From positions 1-64,000 of the forward strand of contig DKDI01000032.1 of NCBI GenBank assembly GCA_002449305.1: 64,000 bases of DNA. Direction: 5' to 3'. The stretch comes from Treponema sp. UBA6852. Its GTDB lineage: Bacteria > Spirochaetota > Spirochaetia > Treponematales > Treponemataceae. A program made the position numbers and the translations under genes. Shown piece by piece: positions 34,942 through 41,379 of this stretch (the first letter of the stretch is position 1; each line of letters begins with the position of its first letter). The notes under the pieces are model-generated. The model saw only the letters and a list, made by a program, of their open reading frames with translations. It was not told the DNA's origin and ran no database searches.

Positions 34942-35874
34942 TTATTTCAGCTCCGCGTAGTATTTTTCAACATAATCCTTAAATTTTTCCTCTGCCGTAC
35001 TGTCATTTTTCAGCTGCACAACATCAAGCCCAGCAGTCCGCACAACTTTCAGCAAATCACGGCTTTCAAGCTCGCTCAAAATGTCCATCAGCGTAATAAC
35101 ATCAAGATTGAAAATTTTTCCAGCGTTGAATTTTTTGTTCTGAATGTCCGAAAGCTGAATTTCAAAATTCTGATACTTGATTCCTTTTTTTTCGTTTTTC
35201 TGCACCATTCTGTAAAGAACCGCCAAAAAAACGAGCGGAGGAATATTTTGTTTTGGCGGAATCACTTTTCTGTAAATTTTCTGTCCGTTTTCCCTAAGAT
35301 TTCCGGCAACGTCCAAAAGCCCAAGCTCAGCAAAAGGACATTCAATATTGTCTTCCGGATCGATTTCCGCCGCATTTTTAAAACGTGAAATATAAGTGTT
35401 CACAATACATTCAAAGTCGCTTTCAAAAGAACTTCTTGCAGTCGCTCCGCCGTTTCCTTTGTCAAATTTCAAAAGTTCAGTAACAAAATCTTCTTTTGTA
35501 AAATCTGTCAGGTTAAATTCGTTGAAAAAGAAATACCAGGAAGTCGCAAGCTCCAGATTCGAGGCAAGTTCCGCCTGCAAAAGCCAGAGCGTTCCAGCTT
35601 CCTCCACAAATTTATCGTTCCTATAAATAATTTCTCCAAGCGGAGTAAAGACAGTTTCCGTTTTTTTTGATTTTTCGCCTTTCTTTTCTTCTGTAAGTCC
35701 AACAACTTTTAGCCAATAACGAAGAGAAACAACCATATTTCGTCCGATTCCAAGCTCGTCCATAGGCTCAAGCGTTTTGTCTGTGAAAATTCCATTATTT
35801 TTCTTGACCGCGCCAACGCCTTTTGCAAGCCAATTTTTGCGGATTGAAAATGTCTCGTGTCCTCTGTATTTCAT
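34942..35874 (-). CDS. sspB: DUF4007 protein, SspB-like nickase candidate
   Basis: 310-aa protein opening with the DUF4007 signature MKYRGHETFSIRKNWLAKGV, then DELGIGRNMVVSLRYWLKVVGL, predicted as winged-helix DNA-binding. In SspABCD, SspB is the DNA-binding/nicking subunit that precedes sulfur insertion. It starts 1 bp after sspD and ends 2 bp before sspC. No separate nuclease motif is obvious to me. Confidence 0.85.
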   Translation of the reverse strand: MKYRGHETFSIRKNWLAKGVGAVKKNNGIFTDKTLEPMDELGIGRNMVVSLRYWLKVVGLTEEKKGEKSKKTETVFTPLGEIIYRNDKFVEEAGTLWLLQAELASNLELATSWYFFFNEFNLTDFTKEDFVTELLKFDKGNGGATARSSFESDFECIVNTYISRFKNAAEIDPEDNIECPFAELGLLDVAGNLRENGQKIYRKVIPPKQNIPPLVFLAVLYRMVQKNEKKGIKYQNFEIQLSDIQNKKFNAGKIFNLDVITLMDILSELESRDLLKVVRTAGLDVVQLKNDSTAEEKFKDYVEKYYAELK

Positions 35875-35875
35875 T

Positions 35876-37513
35876 TTATAAATCCTTTGTCCTTAGATAT
35901 TTTTCCATCATGCAGCCGCCGGTCAGGTATTTTTCCGTGACACATTTTTTGCAGTGCCTGCATTTTTCCGGATTTATGTGATATTCGTTTCCGGCAAGAG
36001 AAATCGCTCCAAAACGGCAAACGGACTCGCATTTCAGGCACTTTCTGCACGCGTTGAATTTCCTTACCTGATAGCCAATCATGCGCTGAAGTTCGTCGTG
36101 CTTTTCAACGCTCATCGTGCGGATTTTCACAGCGTGCTCAAAACCGCTCTGGTTGAACGGCTGGACGGAAATTATCGGAACATTTGTCTTTACGTCTAGA
36201 ATCAGCGTCTCGTGAATCAGCTTGCGGCCAAGCTCCGGAGCCAGAACTCCAAACGGAACAAGCATATTCAAAAAGCTGTCGTCAAAAGCGCGCGTAAGCT
36301 GGTAGATTTTTGAGTGCTCCTCGCTCGTGCAGTTTGTGAATTTAAGTTTTACGTCGCCGGCGGCAGCAACTCCGTTTCCGCCCTGCCGGGCTTTCCATTT
36401 TCCTGAATCCACATATTCTTCCGCGTCGTGCTTTCCAATCTGCCGGGCAAAATCAACAAGGAAAGTCCGCCATTTTTCGCTCTGCTCGCTCATGTAAATG
36501 CGCGAAAGAAACTGCGCGCGAAGATTGTTGTTCGGGCAGCACCAGCAGCCTACTCTGTCGTAGCCAAGCCGGTAAGCGTCGTTGAAGTCAACTTTTTCCG
36601 AAAGAAGATAAAGCCACACGTCTAGGTCTTTCCATTCAAAAATCGGGCTTGCGACTGTCTGCTTCTGGATTTTTACGGTCTCGGTGTTTTCTGTAACGCG
36701 GCTGTACTTTGAGCGGCTCACGCTTTCGTTCCTGCGGATTCCGTAAAACGTTAGAATCTGCTTGTCGCCGAATTTTCGGTTCAATACGCGCGTAATCGGG
36801 CCGGTCTTGAACATTGAGCAGCACCATCTCATCATTCTTGCAGGCGGACCTATTTCCTTGCAGACTTCGTAAAAATTCTGATCGGTGTTCTGAGCAATTC
36901 TGAATTCAGCCATCGGGTGCGCCTTTCTGTAGCGTTCGGCATATTCGGTTGTGTAAGGAAATTCAAGCGTGGTGTTTCCAAAAAGATGAGTTATGTACGG
37001 ATTTCCAAGCGCCTTTACCACAACATCCGCCGTCGCCGTGGAATCTTTTCCGCCACTGAACGAGACAATCATGCGGTTTTCTGAGCCTGCACCGTTTTTT
37101 TGAACGAACTTCGCTGCCTCATCTTGAACAAAAGCAAAAGCTTCGTCCTTTATGGAATTAAAACGGCTTTTGTTCGCTTGAATAAATTTTTGGATTGTTG
37201 AGTCAAAATGCGGTTTTGAAATTTCAAGATTTTCTTTGGAAAACTCATTCAGTTTTTTGCGGAGAACATCGCAGTCGGCGTTTCTAAAAACCGAAGACGA
37301 AATTGCAACAGATTTTCCGTCGATGTAGTAACGGTTCGCACTATTCCACACCGAAGATGAAGCAAGGGAAAATGGCTCTTTTTCAAGCAACAGTTCAAGC
37401 AAAAGCCGCTCCTCCAGAAAAACCGGCCGCAAATCGCTGGAAAGATATTCAGTCTCATCGTGGCAAAGCGGACACTTGCAAACCGCACCAGCTGAATTAT
37501 TTTCATCAAACAC
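35876..37513 (-). CDS. sspD: PAPS-reductase-like ATP pyrophosphatase with ferredoxin tail (SspD/DndC-like), N-terminally severed
   Basis: From GTG 37513 this encodes 545 residues: a zinc-ribbon half (CKCPLC), the PP-loop SGGKDS (153-158) that adenylates the sulfur acceptor, and a C-terminal ferredoxin-like cluster (CRKCLKCESVC...CRHCKKC). Upstream codons in the same frame read PVPKNDRFLAQVNWCASCGIP, including the missing CASC of the ribbon, but an in-frame TAA follows within the flanking segment and no ATG is available. The missing start MTE lies at 38618 across an invertible segment. In the present orientation the protein is either unexpressed or lacks half its zinc ribbon. Confidence 0.88.
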   Translation of the reverse strand: MFDENNSAGAVCKCPLCHDETEYLSSDLRPVFLEERLLLELLLEKEPFSLASSSVWNSANRYYIDGKSVAISSSVFRNADCDVLRKKLNEFSKENLEISKPHFDSTIQKFIQANKSRFNSIKDEAFAFVQDEAAKFVQKNGAGSENRMIVSFSGGKDSTATADVVVKALGNPYITHLFGNTTLEFPYTTEYAERYRKAHPMAEFRIAQNTDQNFYEVCKEIGPPARMMRWCCSMFKTGPITRVLNRKFGDKQILTFYGIRRNESVSRSKYSRVTENTETVKIQKQTVASPIFEWKDLDVWLYLLSEKVDFNDAYRLGYDRVGCWCCPNNNLRAQFLSRIYMSEQSEKWRTFLVDFARQIGKHDAEEYVDSGKWKARQGGNGVAAAGDVKLKFTNCTSEEHSKIYQLTRAFDDSFLNMLVPFGVLAPELGRKLIHETLILDVKTNVPIISVQPFNQSGFEHAVKIRTMSVEKHDELQRMIGYQVRKFNACRKCLKCESVCRFGAISLAGNEYHINPEKCRHCKKCVTEKYLTGGCMMEKYLRTKDL

Positions 37514-37554
37514 AGGAATTCCGCAAGACGCGCACCAATTGACCTGCGCAAGAA

Positions 37555-37576
37555 AACGGTCGTTTTTTGGGACAGG
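37555..37576 (-). repeat. 22-bp inverted repeat, left arm of the switch
   Basis: Perfect reverse complement of 38627-38648; flanking bases on both sides differ, so the identity is exactly 22 bp. On the minus strand it reads CCTGTCCC...CGACCGTT and encodes PVPKNDR in frame with sspD. Chance occurrence of such a match at this spacing is negligible. Confidence 0.95.
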
Positions 37577-37584
37577 ATTTTTTG

Positions 37585-37613
37585 TTTACAGTAGCTACTT
37601 TTCAGTATATACT
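37585..37613 (+). promoter_or_regulatory. sigma-70 promoter of the BrnT::BrnA fusion with palindromic operator
   Basis: TTTACA (37585-37590) and TATACT (37608-37613) are 17 bases apart, near consensus. Two 10-bp perfect palindromes overlap it: AGTAGCTACT (37590-37599) in the spacer and AGTATATACT (37604-37613) over the -10 box. The start codon follows the -10 box by 6 bases, so the message would be leaderless. The palindromes are natural candidates for autoregulation by the BrnA-type antitoxin. Confidence 0.75.
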
Positions 37614-37619
37614 TTCTCT

Positions 37620-37964
37620 ATGAACGTCGAGTGGGATGAAAATAAAAATCAGCAGAACAAGCAGAAGCACCACATAAGTTTTGAGATTGGAGAAAAAGAA
37701 ATCAAGATTGGCGACCAACCAACATTTGATGCACTTAATGAAATTGAAGCTGCAAAAAATCACGAAATAAATTATGAAGACGCTCCAAAACTTTCAAAAC
37801 AAGAGCTTTCTGAGTTTGCTCCTGCAAATCCAGCATACTACAAACCTAAAAAACAGCAGATTACACTGAAACTCGATGCAGATGTCATCGAGGCATTCAA
37901 AAGGCTGGGAAAAGGCTACCAGACAAAAATAAATGCGGCTTTGCGCAAGGCGATTTTCAACTGA
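37620..37964 (+). CDS. BrnT N-terminus fused to BrnA-type antitoxin
   Basis: 114-aa protein. The first ~22 residues (MNVEWDENKNQQNKQKHHI) are the typical opening of the BrnT ribonuclease toxin. The sequence then passes in frame into a BrnA antitoxin: EAAKNHEINYEDAPKLSKQEL, then the DNA-binding end ITLKLDADVIEAFKRLGKGY..KINAALRKAIF (ribbon-helix-helix-like). The rest of BrnT is missing, so toxin activity is lost while the antitoxin/repressor part is intact. Start at ATG 37620 is set by the promoter and by BrnT similarity; an upstream frame extension lies across the promoter and is ignored. Confidence 0.8.
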   Translation: MNVEWDENKNQQNKQKHHISFEIGEKEIKIGDQPTFDALNEIEAAKNHEINYEDAPKLSKQELSEFAPANPAYYKPKKQQITLKLDADVIEAFKRLGKGYQTKINAALRKAIFN

Positions 37965-37967
37965 AAA

Positions 37968-37997
37968 TTAACAGAAACTCATAAAATGTGATATAAT
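37968..37997 (+). promoter_or_regulatory. promoter of the antitoxin/doc pair
   Basis: TTAACA (37968-37973) and TATAAT (37992-37997), 18 bases apart, beginning right after the BrnA-fusion stop. It should drive the antitoxin and doc, and whatever lies beyond doc in either orientation of the segment. Confidence 0.65.
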
Positions 37998-38032
37998 TCT
38001 GAAGATTATCTTACTTCAAAATGGAGGCGTTT

Positions 38033-38242
38033 ATGTTTGCAACAACTGGCTATATTCAGGGAAATGTTGTTCGTGCATCAGATAATTCTCTTGAAAAATT
38101 CAACGGCAAAAAAGTTATAATTACAGTTCTTGATGAAGAAAAAAGTCCAGCATACACTTTTGTTTCTGATGATGAAGTGCAGAAAATTTCGGATGCCCTT
38201 ATAAAACAAAATCTTGAAGCATACAGAGAACTTGCAAAATGA
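38033..38242 (+). CDS. antitoxin partner of Doc
   Basis: 69-aa protein from ATG 38033, chosen because GGAGG lies 5 bases upstream; an ATG at 38021 overlaps that site. It begins MFATTGYIQGNVVRASDNSLEKFNGKKVIITVLDE, a beta-rich DNA-binding-like N-terminus, and ends in a helical tail. I do not recognise its family by name, but the 4-bp ATGA overlap with doc makes it the cognate antitoxin. Confidence 0.8.
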   Translation: MFATTGYIQGNVVRASDNSLEKFNGKKVIITVLDEEKSPAYTFVSDDEVQKISDALIKQNLEAYRELAK

Positions 38243-38625
38243 TTTTAATTTCAAAAGAACAAGTTTTAAAAATTCACACTTCCTTAATAAAAGAAACCGG
38301 CGGAATTGATGGCATACGTGATGAAAATCTTCTTGAATCTGCATTAAATTCGCCTTTTCAAACTTTTGACTCAAAAGAACTGTATCCTGAAATTTCAGAC
38401 AAAGCGGCACAGTTATCATATTCAATCATAAAAAATCATCCTTTTTTGGACGGAAACAAAAGAATTGGTACTCATATCATGCTTGTCTTTTTGGTACTAA
38501 ATAATGTAAAAATTTCATACACACAAAAAGAACTCATAGACTTTGGATTAAAAGTTGCCGATTCATCAGTTTCAAAAGATGAAATAAAAAACTGGATAGA
38601 AAAAAGGACGGCGAAAAATGACTGA
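38239..38625 (+). CDS. doc: death-on-curing (Doc/Fic-fold) toxin
   Basis: 128-aa toxin with the Doc motif HPFLDGNKRIGTH (Fic fold, kinase-like active site that phosphorylates EF-Tu in P1 Doc). The N-terminus IHTSLIKETGGIDGIRDENLLESALNSP is family-typical. Its stop overlaps by 8 bases the ATG of the severed sspD start at 38618, and an AGGA element lies inside its final codons. If the segment is inverted, doc would be directly upstream of, and coupled to, sspD. Confidence 0.93.
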   Translation: MILISKEQVLKIHTSLIKETGGIDGIRDENLLESALNSPFQTFDSKELYPEISDKAAQLSYSIIKNHPFLDGNKRIGTHIMLVFLVLNNVKISYTQKELIDFGLKVADSSVSKDEIKNWIEKRTAKND

Positions 38626-38653
38626 ACCTGTCCCAAAAAACGACCGTTATTAA
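38618..38653 (+). other. severed 5' end of sspD (MTEPVPKNDR followed by a stop)
   Basis: ATG 38618 with AGGA about 10 bases upstream opens an 11-codon frame MTEPVPKNDRY ending at TAA 38651-38653. Residues PVPKNDR are encoded by the right inverted-repeat arm and match, codon for codon, the sspD frame at the left arm. It is best read as the true start of sspD placed at the wrong end of the invertible segment. Confidence 0.85.
38627..38648 (+). repeat. 22-bp inverted repeat, right arm of the switch
   Basis: Reads CCTGTCCC...CGACCGTT on the plus strand, the exact reverse complement of 37555-37576. It lies between doc and the HNH gene. Confidence 0.95.
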
Positions 38654-38662
38654 GGACAAAAA

Positions 38663-39775
38663 ATGGCGTGGAATTCAAAATCTGGCGAATTGAACTTTTC
38701 CTCACTTTCCGATGATGAATATTGGAGCCTGTTCAATTTTGTTTTTTCGGAAAGCTGCCACAAGACTTCAACCTACAAGTTCGCGCTTTTAAAATCGATT
38801 CTGGACAATCTTCTGAACAACACGCCGGGCGAGAACGGCCAGCTGATTTTCTATTCCGACCTGTTCGCAAAATTCGCCGAAAGTTTTTGGAATCTTGTTG
38901 TAAAATATCATCTTCATCAGCAAAAGCCGACGGCTGAAGGAAAAACTTCAAAAATCGAGCAGATATTCGGTGAGGCTATAAAAACAAATCCGGTTCTTGA
39001 AAATCTTGAATTCGCTTCTATCGAAGAAAATGCAAGAACGCAACTGATTCAAAAAGTTCAGGCGGAATGCAAAAAATATGTTCTCGGTGCGCTTTACGGT
39101 GATTTCGGCGGAAAGCTCTACGGCTTTGACCAGAACGGAAATTTCATCACGCTTTCGCAGGGCGCTTACGGATTCCTTTTGAAATATAAAATCGAGATTG
39201 AAAAACTGAATTACTATGCCTGGGCAAAATTCCTTGAGAAAATCAACGAGGAAAATGTGCTGTTTCACCTTCTTTCAAAACTTGAGCTTTCGCTTCCGAA
39301 AAGGACACCGCTTGAAATCTACCGCGACATTCTTTTTTCGGAATTCGAGGAATGTAACTGCTTCTACTGCGGAAAAAAACTTCCGGGGAAAATCCATGTT
39401 GACCATTTTATTCCGTGGAGTTTTGTAAAAGAAGACAAACTTTGGAATTTCGTCCTGAGCTGCCCGGAATGCAACATCAAAAAAAGCAATATTCTTCCGC
39501 CGCAAAACACAATCGCACGGATTTTGGAGCGGAACAGAATCATTTTAAACGCAGGCGATGTCAAAAACGGCAGCAAAATCAGCTTTGCCGCAAACTCTGA
39601 AAAAAACAAAAAGAACGAAACCGATTCCACTTTCATAAAAGTCCAGTTCAAGAACTACGACGAAAATCTGATTCCGCGCCTGTGGCAGTACGCAAAATTC
39701 TCAGGATTCCGAACAATGCAGCAGGCTTATTTTATCCAACCGGACTTCGGAAGCCTGAAAGTCGCAGAGCCGTAG
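38663..39775 (+). CDS. HNH endonuclease
   Basis: 370-aa protein with a C-terminal zinc-bound HNH nuclease: CFYCGKKLPGKIHVDHFIPWSF followed by CPECNIKKSN, so the catalytic HNH core and four zinc-binding cysteines are intact. The N-terminal ~220 residues are helical and unassigned and probably recognise DNA. TAAGGA lies 7 bases before the ATG. In this orientation transcription from the toxin-antitoxin cassette runs into it, 37 bp after doc. HNH genes are common beside phosphorothioation loci; it might cut phage DNA lacking, or alternatively carrying, the modification. Confidence 0.9.
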   Translation: MAWNSKSGELNFSSLSDDEYWSLFNFVFSESCHKTSTYKFALLKSILDNLLNNTPGENGQLIFYSDLFAKFAESFWNLVVKYHLHQQKPTAEGKTSKIEQIFGEAIKTNPVLENLEFASIEENARTQLIQKVQAECKKYVLGALYGDFGGKLYGFDQNGNFITLSQGAYGFLLKYKIEIEKLNYYAWAKFLEKINEENVLFHLLSKLELSLPKRTPLEIYRDILFSEFEECNCFYCGKKLPGKIHVDHFIPWSFVKEDKLWNFVLSCPECNIKKSNILPPQNTIARILERNRIILNAGDVKNGSKISFAANSEKNKKNETDSTFIKVQFKNYDENLIPRLWQYAKFSGFRTMQQAYFIQPDFGSLKVAEP

Positions 39776-39780
39776 TTCAA

Positions 39781-39832
39781 CTGTCATTGCCGTGCTACGA
39801 CACGCGACGTTTGCGAAGCAAACTCGGTCAGC
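39781..39832. repeat. short intergenic repeat with GTTTGC hairpin
   Basis: The gap between the HNH gene and the CsgG-like gene holds TGTCATTGCCGTGCTACGAC and a small hairpin GTTTGC-GAA-GCAAAC (39809-39823) followed by CGGTCAGCAATCT. It resembles a fragment of the 513/30886 repeat family and the GTCATT...GGC motif seen at 48036-48090. No gene is visible in 39776-39874. Confidence 0.5.
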
Positions 39833-39874
39833 AATCTATAAAAAAACATCGGCATTGGTGAACTTGCAAACTCC

Positions 39875-40696
39875 CTACTCCACTTTTGAAAGCGTGAGCC
39901 GGGCGAGTTCTTTTTTAGTGCTGTCCGGGTAGACGTTTATGCTGAATTCCGTGTGTGTTCGGTTCATGCTGGCAGGATACGCCCATTCGATTTTGCGCAG
40001 ACGTTTCGTTTTTGCGTTGCGGAAAGTCGCATTCAGCTTGAAGATTTTTCCGCCTGAAAAACTGTCGCTTGTGTACGAATAAGTTCCGCTGCCTTCCAAA
40101 ACGGTTTCATTGCCGTCCGAATCTACGGAAACGACTTTCATGCCGCACTTTGATTTTTCGCCGAAAGTGATTTCGTAGCTGTCGTCAAATTCGTCAGTCG
40201 AAAGAGTTCCTGTCCAGACGCCGGTAAAAATATTCGGCTGGGGAATTTTCTTCACACATTCAGACGCGAATTTCGGAAGCTGGGACTCGTACTCGTTCCA
40301 AAAGTTCAGGCTCATTTTTGCGGAATGAAGAACAGTGCCCTTCTCAACGTCAATCATTCGGGCAGTGATGTAAAGCGGACAGCCCAGAGCCGCCACAGAG
40401 CCCACAATTATACAGTCCGCGCCGATTCCCTTTCCCATCTGCTTTGCCGTCGTGATGTCGATGTACGGATTCGCCTGAAAACGGTACTCCGCCATCACCT
40501 TGTCAATTTTCTTGCGCTCAACAACGGTAACATCGCCGCCCTTCACAAGCTCATGAACAAGCAGGTCGGTCATCGTGGAAACCTTGTCATAATAAGCCTC
40601 GTCGTCGCAATCAAAGTCGAACACCGCAACAGTCTGCGCCGGAAGAACCACCGCCACCGCAAACATTAAAACAGAAAGAAGAATTGATTTTTTCAT
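39875..40696 (-). CDS. CsgG/LpoB-like periplasmic protein
   Basis: 273-aa protein with a clear signal peptide (MKKSILLSVLMFAVAVVLPA|QT) and a CsgG-type fold: VAVFDFD, then MTDLLVHELVKGGDVTVVERKKIDKVM and IGADCIIVGSVAALG. Residues after about 155 form an added beta-rich domain. It is a paralogue of the N-terminal domain of the variable protein at 41380-42215 and occupies the place where a retroelement reverse transcriptase would be expected. Exact role unknown. Confidence 0.85.
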   Translation of the reverse strand: MKKSILLSVLMFAVAVVLPAQTVAVFDFDCDDEAYYDKVSTMTDLLVHELVKGGDVTVVERKKIDKVMAEYRFQANPYIDITTAKQMGKGIGADCIIVGSVAALGCPLYITARMIDVEKGTVLHSAKMSLNFWNEYESQLPKFASECVKKIPQPNIFTGVWTGTLSTDEFDDSYEITFGEKSKCGMKVVSVDSDGNETVLEGSGTYSYTSDSFSGGKIFKLNATFRNAKTKRLRKIEWAYPASMNRTHTEFSINVYPDSTKKELARLTLSKVE

Positions 40697-40730
40697 TGTG
40701 CACCTCGTTTTAGCTGGATTAGTTGTCTAT

Positions 40731-40860
40731 GCTAAAATCCCGAACGGCTCGAACAGAATTTGTATTATTCTTATTGTTGTTGTTCTGATTGCCGTCACTG
40801 AATCTCTGTTTCCACGCGTTATTATTATTGTTGTTGTACTCCGACGAAGACCAGAACGCG
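40731..40860 (-). other. diversity-generating retroelement template repeat (TR)
   Basis: 130-bp non-coding copy of the variable repeat at 41386-41515, gap-free. On the coding (minus) strand it is packed with AAC/AAT codons (EYNNNNNNAWKQ, then NQNNNNKNNTNS), the adenine-rich signature of a TR. Of 23 differences from the VR, 22 are at TR adenines. Its 3' end carries the constant GC-rich block TTCTGTTCGAGCCGTTCGGG expected for the initiation-of-homing site. A reading frame across it is incidental. Confidence 0.92.
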
Positions 40861-41001
40861 TTTGTGTGCAGTTTGTTCTTAAGTGTTTTCACCGCTGAAT
40901 ATAAACTGGTTTGAGGCTGAAACAGCATTCTCCCAGTGTGCACACCGCTTTTACACAAAAACCTTGCTCGCTTTCATGCACCGTAACACATGAAATTCCG
41001 G

Positions 41002-41349
41002 CTATTGACTGCGGACTGAATTTCTCCAGCCCGTAATCTGCTTTCCAATTCCGTCCATCTGCAATGCAAGATTCGCCTGCTGGTTTATTGTAAACAAATG
41101 CAAATCTGTGCACAGCCGGACTTCCAATTTTAGAACTTCAAAATCATCAAGAAATTCTTCAAGATATTTTTCTCGTTCATGGCATTTGTTGGCTCTGTAT
41201 ATGCTTCTTACAAGATGAATGCAGTCCCGCTTTATGTCCTGACCAAGAGTAAATTTATATTCTCTTGGAAGATGCTGCGTAAGCTCGAACAGGCGCAACG
41301 TAAGCTTGTAAGTGTCCTTAAAAACTGGCAAATCATAATACAAAGCCAT
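41002..41349 (-). CDS. avd: Avd, accessory variability protein of the DGR
   Basis: 115-aa four-helix-bundle protein (LPVFKDTYKLTLRLFELTQHLPREYKFTLGQ, then RDCIHLVRSIYRAN) of the bacterial Avd family, the pentameric partner of the retroelement reverse transcriptase. GGAGG lies 8 bases before the ATG. It stands between the variable gene and TR, the canonical order. The remaining 41-bp gaps hold nothing else. Without a reverse transcriptase nearby its partner must be elsewhere or lost. Confidence 0.88.
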   Translation of the reverse strand: MALYYDLPVFKDTYKLTLRLFELTQHLPREYKFTLGQDIKRDCIHLVRSIYRANKCHEREKYLEEFLDDFEVLKLEVRLCTDLHLFTINQQANLALQMDGIGKQITGWRNSVRSQ

Positions 41350-41379
41350 TTTTAATACTCCTCCAAATAGTTAAAGTGT

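Larger units (their letters stand above)
37577..38626. other. putative invertible 1,050-bp DNA segment controlling sspD and the HNH gene
   Basis: Bounded by the 22-bp perfect inverted repeats. It contains two promoters, the BrnT::BrnA fusion and the antitoxin/doc pair, all reading rightwards in this orientation. Turning it over joins ATG ACT GAA (38618-38626) to the left arm and then to TTT CTT GCG CAG, giving MTEPVPKNDRFLAQVNWCASCGIP continuous with sspD. The same turn places doc just upstream of sspD with an 8-base overlap. As drawn, the segment reads into the HNH gene. No recombinase is visible in the window; one acting in trans is required. Confidence 0.85.

Noticed and set aside
37249..37551. 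100-aa frame upstream of sspD
   Set aside because: Shadow frame over the zinc-ribbon region of sspD.
37476..37619. Upstream extension of the BrnT::BrnA frame
   Set aside because: It would cross the inverted repeat and the promoter; BrnT similarity begins at ATG 37620.
40719..40958. Small FISUMP-like gene with polyasparagine, or an AAT microsatellite
   Set aside because: The adenine-biased mismatch pattern and identical 130-bp length to the end of the variable gene show it is a retroelement template repeat, not a gene or simple repeat.
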